This document shows positions 9,121 to 17,649 of a stretch of DNA of 64,000 nucleotides, piece after piece. The DNA comes from Verrucomicrobiota bacterium (GTDB lineage: Bacteria > Verrucomicrobiota > Verrucomicrobiia > Limisphaerales > J093), in the NCBI GenBank assembly GCA_016871715.1, contig VHCO01000014.1:1-64000 (forward strand). Direction: 5' to 3'. Made by a program: the position numbers and the translations under genes. Within the stretch, counting starts at the first letter, position 1. Each line of letters starts with the position of its first letter. The notes below the pieces were generated by a model. That model was not told where the DNA came from and ran no database searches. It saw only the letters and a list, made by a program, of their open reading frames with translations.

Positions 9121-12100
9121 ATGAGCATGCGAGACAGCAAACAGATGGTGACGGCGCTGTTGCTCGGCGTGGGTTCGGCCCTGAGCGCCTCGCCCACGGC
9201 GGAACCGGCCGCCAAGCCGCCCAACATCGTCTTCATCTTGACCGACGACCAGGGCTACGGCGACGTCGGCGTGTTCTACCAGCGGGCCCGAGCGGCGGCG
9301 AATGTCCGGTCTGAGCCGTGGCACTTTACGCCCAGCCTGGATGCGCTGGCCTCCGAAGGCGCGATGTTACGACACCATTACTGCCCTGCGCCCGTGTGTG
9401 CCCCGTCACGCGCTTCGCTGCTCTTGGGGGTTCATCAAGGCCACGCGAACGTGCGCAATAACCAGTTCGACAAAGCCCTCGAAGACAATCACACCCTCGC
9501 CAGCGTCTTGCGCCAGGCCGGCTATGCCACCGCGTGCATCGGCAAATGGGGACTCCAAGGCAGCGGCACCCATCCAGGCGCGTGGCCGGCCTACCCGACC
9601 CAGCGCGGCTTCGACTACTACTTCGGATACGTGCGCCACACCGACGGCCACGGTCATTACCCCAAGGACGAGGCCCGCCACCGGGGACCTAAACAGGTCT
9701 GGGAGGGCGCCAGCGAAGTCTCCGCCGCGCTGGACCTGTGCTATACGGCGGATTTGTGGACGGCCCGCGCCAAGCAGTGGATTCTGGATCAGCACCGCAC
9801 GAACGCGGCGGCGCCGTTCTTTCTGTTTTTGGCCTACGACACGCCCCACGCCGTGCTCGAACTGCCCACCCAGGCCTACCCGACTGGCGGCGGCGTCCGG
9901 GGCGGCCTCCAGTGGCTCGGGACCCCGGGCCGAATGATCAACACCGCCACCGGCACGGCCGATTCCTATTATCATCCGGATTACGCCAGCCAGACCTGGG
10001 ACCACGACGGCAACCCCAGCACGCCCGAGGTGGCTTGGGCCGACGTCTACCAACGTTACGCAACGGCGGTCCGGCGCATCGACGACGCCGTGGGCGATCT
10101 CAAGCTCTTGTTGTCGGACCTGAACCTCCATACCAACACGCTCATGATCTACACCTCCGACAACGGCCCGAGCATCGAGTCGTATTTGTCGGAAGCCTAC
10201 GCGGCCAACTTCTTCAACAGTTTCGGCCCGTTCGACGGCATCAAGCGCGATCTCTGGGAAGGCGGCGTGCGCATGCCGACCCTGGCCTGGTGGCCCGGCC
10301 GCATCCCCGCAGGCATCGCCCACGACACCCCCTCCCAATTCCACGACTGGCTGGCGACCTTCTGCGAGGCGGCCGGCTTGGCCCCGCCTGCCCGCACCGA
10401 CGGCGTCTCGCTCTTGCCGTCGCTGACGGGCAACGGTCGACAACGCGCGCCGACCGTCTACATCGAGTATTACCAAAACGGGACCACGCCGAGCTACCCG
10501 GAGTTCCTCAGCGCCCATCGCGGTCGGCGTCGACAGGAAATGCAGGCCATCCGGCTCGGCGATTTCGTGGGGGTCCGCTACGACGCCGTGTCGCACGGGG
10601 CGGATTTCGAGATCTACAACGTGGTCACCGACCCGCAGCAAGCGCTGAACCTGGCAACCTCGACTGCGTTCGCGCCGCTCCAGCAGCAAATGAAGCAGGC
10701 CGTCCTGCGGTTGCGCCGCCCAGACCTCACCGCCCCCCGGCCCTACGACCGCGAGTTGGTTCCCGCCACGCAGCCGCACCCGGTGACGCCGGGAGTCGAG
10801 TGGCGCAGTTACACCGGCTCGTATCCGTGGGTGCCGGAATGGTCGAGCGTGACGCCCGCGGCCAGTGGCGAGACGGACGCGGTGACGCTTGCCGTCCGGC
10901 CCCGGGACCGCGAGTTCGGTCTGCTCTTCACGGGGTACCTCGCGGCGCCGGTGGATGGCGACTACACGTTTTACCTGTCAGCGAACCTCGGAGCGTTGCT
11001 GCGGGTTCACGAGGCCACCGTGATCGACGCCGACTTCGGCTACGTGGCCGGCACCGAGCGGCGCGGCTCGATCCGGCTTCAAGCAGGCCTGCACCCGTAT
11101 CGGCTCTACTTCCTCCAGGGCACGAACGGTTCCGCGGCTCTGGAATGGAGTTGGAGCGGGCCCGGCTTTCCCCAGCAACCGCTGCCCTTGTCGGCCCTCT
11201 ACCGCCCCGGCCTCATGCCCCCCGGGCCGCCACGCGCCCGGGACGACACCGCCTCCACCAGCCAGGGAACGCCCGTGACCATCGCCGTCTTGGCGAACGA
11301 CCTGGACGATGGCACCCCGCAACCGTTGCGGTTGGAGGGCGCCACACCCCCAAAGGCTGGCCTCGTTGAAACGGGAGAGACCACCGTCCGCTACACCCCG
11401 GCCGAGGGTTTCCTCGGCCGCGACCGGTTCACTTACACGGCCACCGACGGCAGCGCCTCGGCTACCGGTCAGGTGAGCGTTCTGGTCTACTTCGCCGACT
11501 CCGAGTTGCTCTGGTTTCCGTTCAATCAAACCTCCGGGTCTACGGTCGACGAGTCCGGGGGGCGCAGCTTGGGAGTTCTGACCGGATTCAGCGACGTGCC
11601 CAGCCCCTGGGTCGCCGGCCGATTCGGGCGCGCCCTCGAATTCAATGGCGCCAGCTCCTACGTGGCCGTGGACACCGCCTGGCTGCCGCCTGCCCGCACC
11701 AGCGCCCGCACCACCGCGGCATGGATCAAGGTGCCGACCGGCGGTGGCACCGGTGCGATTGTGGCTTGGGGACCGAACACCACGAGCCGCAAGTGGATGA
11801 TGCGCCTGGACAACGCCGCGCCCAACACCGGCGCGCTGCGAGTCGAGGTCGGCAGTGGCTACGCTATCGCCCCGCGAGACCTGCGGGACGGCCAATGGCA
11901 TCACGTGGCCGGCGTGCTTCCCAGCGTCCGGGTCCCGAATGCCACGGACATTCTCCTGTACGTCGACGGCATCCGCCAGGAGAACCTAGTGACGGCGGCC
12001 TCGCCCGTCGACACCGACGCGGTCCCGGCGACGATCGGCCTGGACGCACAAAACCGCTACTTCGCGGGCGCGATCGATGAAGTCCGCATCTACCACCGCG

Positions 12101-12534
12101 CCTTGAGCGACCTCGAGGTGCATGCGCTGGTCGCCGACCCGAGCCAGTCCGCCGCGGCTTGGCATCGGCGGTACTTCGGCAACGCCGCCCTCGCTTGGGG
12201 CGAAGATGCGGACGGCGACGGCGTTCCCGCGTTGGGCGAATACGCCTTTGGCGGCGAACCGCACCTGCCGGGTCAGATGACCTTGCCCCGCCCTTCGCTT
12301 GCGAGCGGCCATTTCGAGGTCGAGTTCCTGCGCCGGTCGGCTGGCACGCATGAGCTGGTTTACGCAGTGGACAGCTCGATCGATCTGGCCGGTTGGTCGG
12401 CGGCCGGGATAGCTCTGGTATCCGCCACGCCCGTGCCCGAGCAGGATGGGTTCGAGCGTGTGCGCTTGCGAGCGCTGGCCCCCCTCTCCGCGGCGTCATC
12501 GCAGTTTGTCCGCGTTGCGGTCGGTCTGCCGTAA
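9121..12534 (+). CDS. Secreted sulfatase with PA14, cadherin-like and LamG-like modules
   Basis: About 1,137 residues from the ATG at 9121; in-frame ATGs at 9106 and 9127 are alternatives. A short signal peptide (LLLGVGSALSAS) precedes a formylglycine-dependent sulfatase domain: metal-binding TDDQGYGD at residues 41-48, and the C-x-P-S-R core CAPSRASLL with Cys93 as the residue to be converted. The sulfatase fold runs to about residue 510. A PA14-like module (about 575-695), a cadherin/Ig-like segment (ARDDTASTSQGT to FTYTATDG) and a LamG/concanavalin-like domain (about 800-980, ending IDEVRIYHRAL) follow. It probably removes sulfate esters from polysaccharide outside the cytoplasm. No maturase gene is in the window. 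Confidence 0.88.
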   Translation: MSMRDSKQMVTALLLGVGSALSASPTAEPAAKPPNIVFILTDDQGYGDVGVFYQRARAAANVRSEPWHFTPSLDALASEGAMLRHHYCPAPVCAPSRASLLLGVHQGHANVRNNQFDKALEDNHTLASVLRQAGYATACIGKWGLQGSGTHPGAWPAYPTQRGFDYYFGYVRHTDGHGHYPKDEARHRGPKQVWEGASEVSAALDLCYTADLWTARAKQWILDQHRTNAAAPFFLFLAYDTPHAVLELPTQAYPTGGGVRGGLQWLGTPGRMINTATGTADSYYHPDYASQTWDHDGNPSTPEVAWADVYQRYATAVRRIDDAVGDLKLLLSDLNLHTNTLMIYTSDNGPSIESYLSEAYAANFFNSFGPFDGIKRDLWEGGVRMPTLAWWPGRIPAGIAHDTPSQFHDWLATFCEAAGLAPPARTDGVSLLPSLTGNGRQRAPTVYIEYYQNGTTPSYPEFLSAHRGRRRQEMQAIRLGDFVGVRYDAVSHGADFEIYNVVTDPQQALNLATSTAFAPLQQQMKQAVLRLRRPDLTAPRPYDRELVPATQPHPVTPGVEWRSYTGSYPWVPEWSSVTPAASGETDAVTLAVRPRDREFGLLFTGYLAAPVDGDYTFYLSANLGALLRVHEATVIDADFGYVAGTERRGSIRLQAGLHPYRLYFLQGTNGSAALEWSWSGPGFPQQPLPLSALYRPGLMPPGPPRARDDTASTSQGTPVTIAVLANDLDDGTPQPLRLEGATPPKAGLVETGETTVRYTPAEGFLGRDRFTYTATDGSASATGQVSVLVYFADSELLWFPFNQTSGSTVDESGGRSLGVLTGFSDVPSPWVAGRFGRALEFNGASSYVAVDTAWLPPARTSARTTAAWIKVPTGGGTGAIVAWGPNTTSRKWMMRLDNAAPNTGALRVEVGSGYAIAPRDLRDGQWHHVAGVLPSVRVPNATDILLYVDGIRQENLVTAASPVDTDAVPATIGLDAQNRYFAGAIDEVRIYHRALSDLEVHALVADPSQSAAAWHRRYFGNAALAWGEDADGDGVPALGEYAFGGEPHLPGQMTLPRPSLASGHFEVEFLRRSAGTHELVYAVDSSIDLAGWSAAGIALVSATPVPEQDGFERVRLRALAPLSAASSQFVRVAVGLP

Positions 12535-12835
12535 GCGACCCCTGAGCCCTCTGGGTCGGCGGGCGCGCAGTACCCTGGCACGGCGGACCGGTAGAAAGGG
12601 CCATTCGGGGGGGCGCGCCTCGCATGGAATCTGCTGTTAATGACCCGACCTCGGGCGAGGCGACCGTGTGCCCGCAGGGTAGGGCGCGCAGTCCTCTGCG
12701 CGCCGCCAACCGCTGGGGGCATGCAAGGCTGCGGCGCGCAGGGGACTGCGCGCCCTACCGCCGAGCTGGCGTTCAGCTCGGCGACTGGTGAGTATGGTCT
12801 ACGGTCTGGCGGCAGGGCCCTGGGCGTCAGCAGCT
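12535..12835. other. Intergenic region dominated by a GC-rich palindromic element
   Basis: The 301 bp between the sulfatase and pseudopilin genes contain the large inverted repeat at 12678-12759 and scattered words of the same type (GGGCGCGCAG near 12560). No gene is supported. Confidence 0.5.
12678..12759. repeat. 27-bp inverted repeat, GGTAGGGCGCGCAG family
   Basis: The arm 12678-12704 (GGTAGGGCGCGCAG... CTGCGCGCC) is repeated in inverted orientation at 12733-12759 with a single mismatch, around a 28-bp loop. Each arm is itself palindromic (GGCGCGCAG / CTGCGCGCC). Related but decayed copies occur at 14482-14511, around 14827-14842 and around 39380-39465. This fits a REP/BIME-like interspersed family or a small non-autonomous element. 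Confidence 0.75.
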
Positions 12836-13732
12836 ATGAGCACCGTGAGAAACGGGAACGGTTCACGACACCTGAGCGAGTGGTCCGCCCAACCCGGGCG
12901 GTGGCGGTGGGGACCACGCGCGGCGCGGTCCGGGTTCACGCTGATCGAGTTGTTGGTGGTCATTGCGATCATTGCCACGCTGGCGAGCATGTTGTTGCCC
13001 GCGTTGAGTCGGGGCAAAGAACGAGCCCGGGTGATCGAGTGCATCAGCAACCTGCGGCAAATGGGGGTGGCCCTCGAGCTTTACAAGCAGGACCATCAGT
13101 GGCGGTTCCCAGCCTCCTCCGTGGTCGATCTCCATGACCCCGAGTACCCCGGCGCCGTCAAATACACCATCCCCGCCCTCGGCGGCGTGAACCCGCGCAC
13201 GCCGTTCAACCAAGTGGTCCCCGTGGCCGCGGCGCGGCCACTCTTCCCTTACGTGCCGCCTTCCCAGGTCTTTCGGTGCGCGCGCGATCGCGGCCAACAA
13301 CGGCAGTTCTGCCTGCCCTCCCCGCGGCCGCTGAAACCGTCGAACTGGGAGACGCTGGGCTGCAGCTACCAGTACAACGGGGTCCTGCCGACCACGCTCG
13401 AGGGTGGGGGATTCAAGCGACGGCCGGCGGGCGGTCTGGCGGGGAAACCGGAGGGCTTTATCGAGAATCCCCCGAACTTCATCCTCATGTACGAGCCCCC
13501 CGCTCGGCTCTACGGTTGCCTGGCGGAGCCGCCCGAATGGTACCAGTGGCATTACTCGACCGGCCGAAGCGACCTGGACGATCCCGTGCGAGCGCGGCCG
13601 GAGTTCATCTCGCCGATTCTCTTTGCCGACGGGCGCTCGGCTTACCACAACTTCGCGCGCGCCTTGGCGCGGGACCCGTACTACCCTTATGAGGCCACGC
13701 CGAACTGGATCTGGTACCAACCCGCCGAGTGA
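12836..13732 (+). CDS. Type II secretion / pseudopilin protein with prepilin N-terminal methylation motif
   Basis: A 298-residue protein, started at the ATG at 12836 (MSTVRNGNG). The type III-like prepilin motif [15 protein letters not shown] is followed by a hydrophobic alpha helix and the verrucomicrobial continuation [13 protein letters not shown]. The leader before Gly-Phe is ~32 residues, long for canonical pilins but usual in this family. The C-terminal body ends with the [10 protein letters not shown] segment, which resembles the H-x9-DG endings of the DUF1559-type pseudopilins of PVC bacteria. Such proteins occur in tens of copies per genome and no individual role is known. A start further upstream (12788) is possible. 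Confidence 0.88.
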   Translation: MSTVRNGNGSRHLSEWSAQPGRWRWGPRAARSGFTLIELLVVIAIIATLASMLLPALSRGKERARVIECISNLRQMGVALELYKQDHQWRFPASSVVDLHDPEYPGAVKYTIPALGGVNPRTPFNQVVPVAAARPLFPYVPPSQVFRCARDRGQQRQFCLPSPRPLKPSNWETLGCSYQYNGVLPTTLEGGGFKRRPAGGLAGKPEGFIENPPNFILMYEPPARLYGCLAEPPEWYQWHYSTGRSDLDDPVRARPEFISPILFADGRSAYHNFARALARDPYYPYEATPNWIWYQPAE

Positions 13733-13766
13733 CTCACCCACCCGCTTCGACCCGCCCCGCTGTCCT

Positions 13767-14390
13767 ATGGCTGCTCAGAAAACCCAAGTCCATACCACCA
13801 CCTTGGCCACCCTCCAGCCCCGGTTGCTGGCTGCGCTGGGCCAGTCCGGATTCACAGCGGCGGAACTGACCGAGTTCTTCGCCCGGCGCGTCTCCGCCAC
13901 CTGCGTCCAATGCGGCTTGCGCCTCACCGGCGAGGAACTGTCCCAAGTCGCCTTGGCCTCGGACGCGGACGCTCTCGCCGATCCCAAACTGGCGCGTGTT
14001 CGCCAAGGCTACTGCGGCCGGAACGGTTGCGATTCCTACTTCTACGAACTCGCAATCGAGCGGCACCATCGCGTGAGCTGGGACGCCGTCTTGCGGGCCT
14101 TGACGGCCCCGGCAACCGCAGAGCGCGAACCGGCAGTGGCCGAGGACACCGCGGCTGCCACCGCAGCGCGCGCCGAGGCGCGGCGCAAGCGGTTGATCCG
14201 AATCGGAGTGGGGGTGGGGGTGTTGCTGGTCTTGCTGCTGGTCCGCCATGTGATGTTCGGCGGTCGGATCCCCCTGCTCCAATCCAAGCCGGAGTACCGC
14301 GTAAACCCGGAATCGGTGTCTCAGGCGGAGTTCGTGCCGGTCCCGACCGGGGCGGCCACCAACGCTTCACGCACCAACACGGCGCGCTAA
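13767..14390 (+). CDS. Membrane-anchored Cys-pair protein of unknown function
   Basis: A 207-residue protein beginning MAAQKTQVH. The N-terminal ~95 residues carry CVQC (about residue 50) and a later YCGRNGC, spaced as in a small zinc-binding domain. An Ala/Glu/Arg-rich linker (residues ~112-132) leads to one transmembrane helix (IGVGVGVLLVLLLV), then a ~50-residue Ser/Thr/Pro-rich tail. It starts 34 bp after the pseudopilin stop and may share its transcript. No family is recognised; a cytosolic Cys-domain attached to the inner membrane is the best reading. Confidence 0.7.
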   Translation: MAAQKTQVHTTTLATLQPRLLAALGQSGFTAAELTEFFARRVSATCVQCGLRLTGEELSQVALASDADALADPKLARVRQGYCGRNGCDSYFYELAIERHHRVSWDAVLRALTAPATAEREPAVAEDTAAATAARAEARRKRLIRIGVGVGVLLVLLLVRHVMFGGRIPLLQSKPEYRVNPESVSQAEFVPVPTGAATNASRTNTAR

Positions 14391-14481
14391 ACCGTAGCGG
14401 AGAGAGGTCCGGTCAAGGGGGGGGACTGCCCTACGCCGCGCGCTGTCACTCGGGCCGCGGCGCCGTCGGCTGTCCGCCGGC

Positions 14482-14511
14482 GGTCGGGCGCGCAGGCTTC
14501 TGCGCACCGCC
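14482..14511. repeat. Decayed copy of the GGTAGGGCGCGCAG palindrome
   Basis: GGTCGGGCGCGCAG followed by CTTCTGCGCACCGCC matches one arm of the element at 12678-12704 with a few changes. It directly abuts the 3' end of the MGMT-family gene remnant. A further fragment (GGGCGCCCTACC) lies on the other side at 14827-14838. Confidence 0.5.
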
Positions 14512-14751
14512 TAGGAAAACGTGCTTCTCCCAGTCCTTGACCCGCAGGACCTGGGCGCCTCGGCCGGCGACCAACTCATGACCCTCAGCCCGTAGCCGTT
14601 TGGCCTGCTCGGCGATGCCGCCCGGGAACTTCGGGTTGAGTTGGCCACCTTCTCAACGTTTGCTGAGCAGGCCGGTCATGGCGACGACCTTGGACAGGCC
14701 CTTGTCGTCGGCGAGCTTTTCGCGCCAGGACTTGGATTGCTTCTTACTCAT
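14512..14751 (-). pseudogene. Internally deleted MGMT-family (AGT-like) protein gene
   Basis: From the ATG at 14751 the minus strand reads MSKKQSKSWREKLAD...KGLSKVV and stops after 32 codons. This is the N-terminus of the small MGMT-family proteins usually continuing with KRWG. Directly after that stop, in the same frame, comes GGQLNPKFPGGIAEQ, then a segment with RLRAEGHELV, which is that family's C-terminal end (typically LNEKYPGGI...KRLEAEGH). The middle, including the region that carries the PC-type active-site motif and winged-helix core in relatives, is gone. It is a clear deletion relic rather than a functional DNA-repair gene. The flanks carry GC-rich palindromes that may have mediated the deletion. 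Confidence 0.78.
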
Positions 14752-14834
14752 GGACTCGTCACGCGGCGGCCGGAGCTCTGTGGGGTCGAGCGCGATGGCC
14801 ACGCCCCCACCTGCGGGTGGGCGCTGAGGGCGCC

Positions 14835-16025
14835 CTACCGCGGGGTGGGCGCGCCAAAACAGTAGACCGCGCCGTCTTCGCTCCCGATGACAATTCGGCC
14901 GCTGGCAATCGCCGGTGAGGCGGTGATGGGCTGGCCAATCTCGAAACTCCACAGCTCCTTGCCCTCGGCCAGAGACAAGACGTAGAGCCGGCCGTCGTCG
15001 GAGCCCACGACCACTCTATCACCCACCACGACAGGGGAGCTGTCCACCTTGCCGCGCGTGGCAAAGGTCCAGAGCGGTTGACCCTCCGCTTTACTCACGC
15101 AATGGACCCGCTTGTCGCGTCCGCCGAACACGACCTTGTCGGTCGTCACCGCCGCGGAGGCGAAGTACGGGAAGCCGCGGTCACGGTAAGTCCAGCGCTG
15201 CTCGCCCCGGGCGATGTCGATGCACAGGAACCGGTTTTCGTAATGCCCGAAGTAGGCGCGGTTCCCTTCCAGCGCCACCGAGCCGGCAATGTACGCCCCG
15301 GCCTCGATCTCCTTCACCTTCTGCCCGTCGGCCAGGGAGAGCACGTGCAGAATGGCGTCACACCCGCCAAAGACCGTCTTGCCCTCGGCCACGGCGGGTG
15401 AGCCGTTGATGTAGTTGCCGGTCTCATACACCCAGTTGGTCCGGCCCGTCGTGGCGCTCACGCAATGCAACTTGAAATCGTAGCTGCCGACCAACACCCA
15501 GTTCTCGAGGCCGGAAGGGGCCCGCACCCAGTTGGGCGCGCCCAAGATCCGGTCGCCCGTCTCGTACTTCCAGAGCAGGGTCCCGCGCCCAGCCTCGACC
15601 GCGTACAAGCAGCCGTCGTCGGCGCCCACGTAGATCCGCCCCTCGAGCGCCAGGGGCGAAGACTCGATGGCCCCGCCGCTCTTGTACGACCAGAGCGGCT
15701 TGCCGCTCGCCAGGTCCAACGCGTAGAGGTGTTGGTCGTCCGCACCCACATAGACCTTGCCCGCTACGATCGCCGCCGAGGACTTGACCGGCTGCTGCGC
15801 CTTGAAGGTCCAGAGTAGTGTGAGCGTGTCCGGGAGAGAACCCGGCGCCGTCCCGAGCAAGGCCGGGCCACCGCGAAACATGGGCCACGCATCGGCCGCC
15901 ACACCGGGCGCGTCGCCGAGTCCGCTTGGGCAAACGACCCAGGCAACGGCGCCCAGCAGCAGGCCATAACCAACGGCAATCGCCTCTCGTCCGTTCCGCT
16001 TTCGAGTGCTGAATCCAGCTTGCAT
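14835..16025 (-). CDS. Secreted PQQ-like beta-propeller (BamB-type repeat) protein
   Basis: A 396-residue protein from the ATG at 16025 (MQAGFSTRKRN); in-frame upstream starts exist but read as non-signal sequence. A hydrophobic segment (AVGYGLLLGAVAWVV) serves as signal or anchor. The rest is repeated blades with the PQQ/WD-like signature GKVYVGADDQHLYALD, GRIYVGADDGCLYA, DRVVVGSDDGRLYVL and alternating LWSYKSGG/LWTFATRG strands. About seven to eight blades are visible, so the propeller looks complete. Such proteins are generally periplasmic or surface scaffolds. No catalytic PQQ-dehydrogenase residues are evident, so I do not call an enzyme. Confidence 0.85.
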   Translation of the reverse strand: MQAGFSTRKRNGREAIAVGYGLLLGAVAWVVCPSGLGDAPGVAADAWPMFRGGPALLGTAPGSLPDTLTLLWTFKAQQPVKSSAAIVAGKVYVGADDQHLYALDLASGKPLWSYKSGGAIESSPLALEGRIYVGADDGCLYAVEAGRGTLLWKYETGDRILGAPNWVRAPSGLENWVLVGSYDFKLHCVSATTGRTNWVYETGNYINGSPAVAEGKTVFGGCDAILHVLSLADGQKVKEIEAGAYIAGSVALEGNRAYFGHYENRFLCIDIARGEQRWTYRDRGFPYFASAAVTTDKVVFGGRDKRVHCVSKAEGQPLWTFATRGKVDSSPVVVGDRVVVGSDDGRLYVLSLAEGKELWSFEIGQPITASPAIASGRIVIGSEDGAVYCFGAPTPR

Positions 16026-16313
16026 GTCGAGTTCTTGCCCCGAGGAACCTGGCTCGCGCACTGCGCCCAGTCGAGGCACGCTCATTATCGGGTAGCGCTC
16101 CGCCTTTGGCAAATCGTTTGCCTTCGACCCCAGACCGACCCGGCTCTGGGGGAGATCAGAGGCGCAGGGCGCCATTCCCCTGGCGGGCGGCCGTGGTCGT
16201 CTGGGCTCCTTCCTCGCTGAGGATCCGGACTACGAAGGCGCACCGGAGATAAACGCCGGGGATAAAGCCTTGACCAACCGTTCAGCGGATGGCAGTCATG
16301 CAGCCAACACTCG

Positions 16314-17588
16314 ATGAAACGATTTACCCGTGATCCATGGAACCGGCGGGCCTTCCTCCGCACCACGCTGACGGCTGTCCCTGGGATCGTTGCCGTGCCC
16401 ACCCTCGTCCCAGCCTCGGCGCTGGGCGGCGCCGGAGCGGTGGCTCCCAGCGAACGCATCGTGATGGGCGCTATTGGCCTGGGCGGCCGCGGCCAATACG
16501 ATCTGGGGGCGTTTCTCAACCAACCCGGCACCCAAGTGGTCGGGGTGTGCGACGTCGACGCCAACCGCCGGCGCGCCGGCAAGGGCCAGGTGGACCGCAA
16601 ATACGCGAACCAAGACTGCGCCACCTACCGCGACCTGCGTGAACTCCTGGCCCGGCGCGACCTGGACGCCGTGCTCATCGCCACAGGCGACAACTGGCAT
16701 GCCTTGGCGTCGGTCCTGGCCGCGCGCGCGGGCAAAGACATCTACAGCGAGAAACCCATGAGCGTGACCATCGCCGAGGGACGGGCGGTGGTCGAGACGG
16801 TCCGCAAGTTCGCCCGCGTCTACCAATGCGGCACCCAACGCCGCAGCATCGGCCGCTTCCGCTTCGCCATCGACCTGGCCCGCACCGGCAAGCTGGGCAA
16901 GCTGCACACGCTCATCGCCGAGAAAGCCCCCATGAACCCCGAGTTCGACGAGCGGACCTTGCCGGCCGAACCCGAGCCGGACCCGGAGGCGTTCGACTGG
17001 GACCTGTGGCTGGGCCCGGCGCAGTGGCGCCCCTATAACAAACTCATCCCCACGCGCAACTTCTGGAAGGCGCACCTGGACTTCTCCGGCGGCGCCATCA
17101 ACGAGTGGGGCAGCCACACGGCCGACCTCTGCCAGATGGCTAACCGCGCCGATACCACCGGACCCACCTCCTTCGAGTTGGCCGAAGATACCGTGGTCGC
17201 GCACTACGCCAAGGGCGCGCGCCTGGTCTTTCAGAAGGGCGTCTGGCCGTTGCACGTGAAGTTCGAGGGCGATCGGGGCTGGGTCTATGTCGATGACGAC
17301 GGCAACCTCGAGACGCACCCAGCCGCCTTGCGTGAGAAACGCGATTTCGGCCGCGGCTACCCCGCCGAAGATCACGTGCGCAATTTCCTCGAATGCGTCA
17401 AGAGTCGACAGCAACCCATCTCCCACGCCGAAACCGCTCACCGCTCGAACACTGTCTGCCAAGTCGCCAATATCTGTCGTCGCCTCGGCCGACCCGTTCG
17501 CTGGGATCCAGTCAAGGAAGAGTTCGTGGGCGACGACCAGGCCAACCGCCTCCGCTCCCGCACCATGCGCGAGCCTTGGCAGATCTGA
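16314..17588 (+). CDS. Tat-exported Gfo/Idh/MocA family oxidoreductase
   Basis: A 424-residue protein with a twin-arginine leader (NRRAFLRTTL then a hydrophobic run and ASA), so it is expected to fold with its cofactor before export. The Rossmann domain follows at about residue 45 (MGAIGLGGRGQYD, the dinucleotide G-x-G-x-x-G loop). The family EKP motif is present as SEKPMS near residue 146, with NEWGSHTADL in the C-terminal domain. Many PVC genomes encode dozens of such Tat-exported members; some act on sugars or anhydrosugars with NAD(H), but this one's substrate is unknown. It is followed after ~60 bp by a HEAT-repeat gene. Confidence 0.88.
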   Translation: MKRFTRDPWNRRAFLRTTLTAVPGIVAVPTLVPASALGGAGAVAPSERIVMGAIGLGGRGQYDLGAFLNQPGTQVVGVCDVDANRRRAGKGQVDRKYANQDCATYRDLRELLARRDLDAVLIATGDNWHALASVLAARAGKDIYSEKPMSVTIAEGRAVVETVRKFARVYQCGTQRRSIGRFRFAIDLARTGKLGKLHTLIAEKAPMNPEFDERTLPAEPEPDPEAFDWDLWLGPAQWRPYNKLIPTRNFWKAHLDFSGGAINEWGSHTADLCQMANRADTTGPTSFELAEDTVVAHYAKGARLVFQKGVWPLHVKFEGDRGWVYVDDDGNLETHPAALREKRDFGRGYPAEDHVRNFLECVKSRQQPISHAETAHRSNTVCQVANICRRLGRPVRWDPVKEEFVGDDQANRLRSRTMREPWQI

Positions 17589-17649
17589 GCCCGATAACCC
17601 AAACGCGCAACTGGGCAACCCCTCACCTCCCTCGACACTCGACATCACC

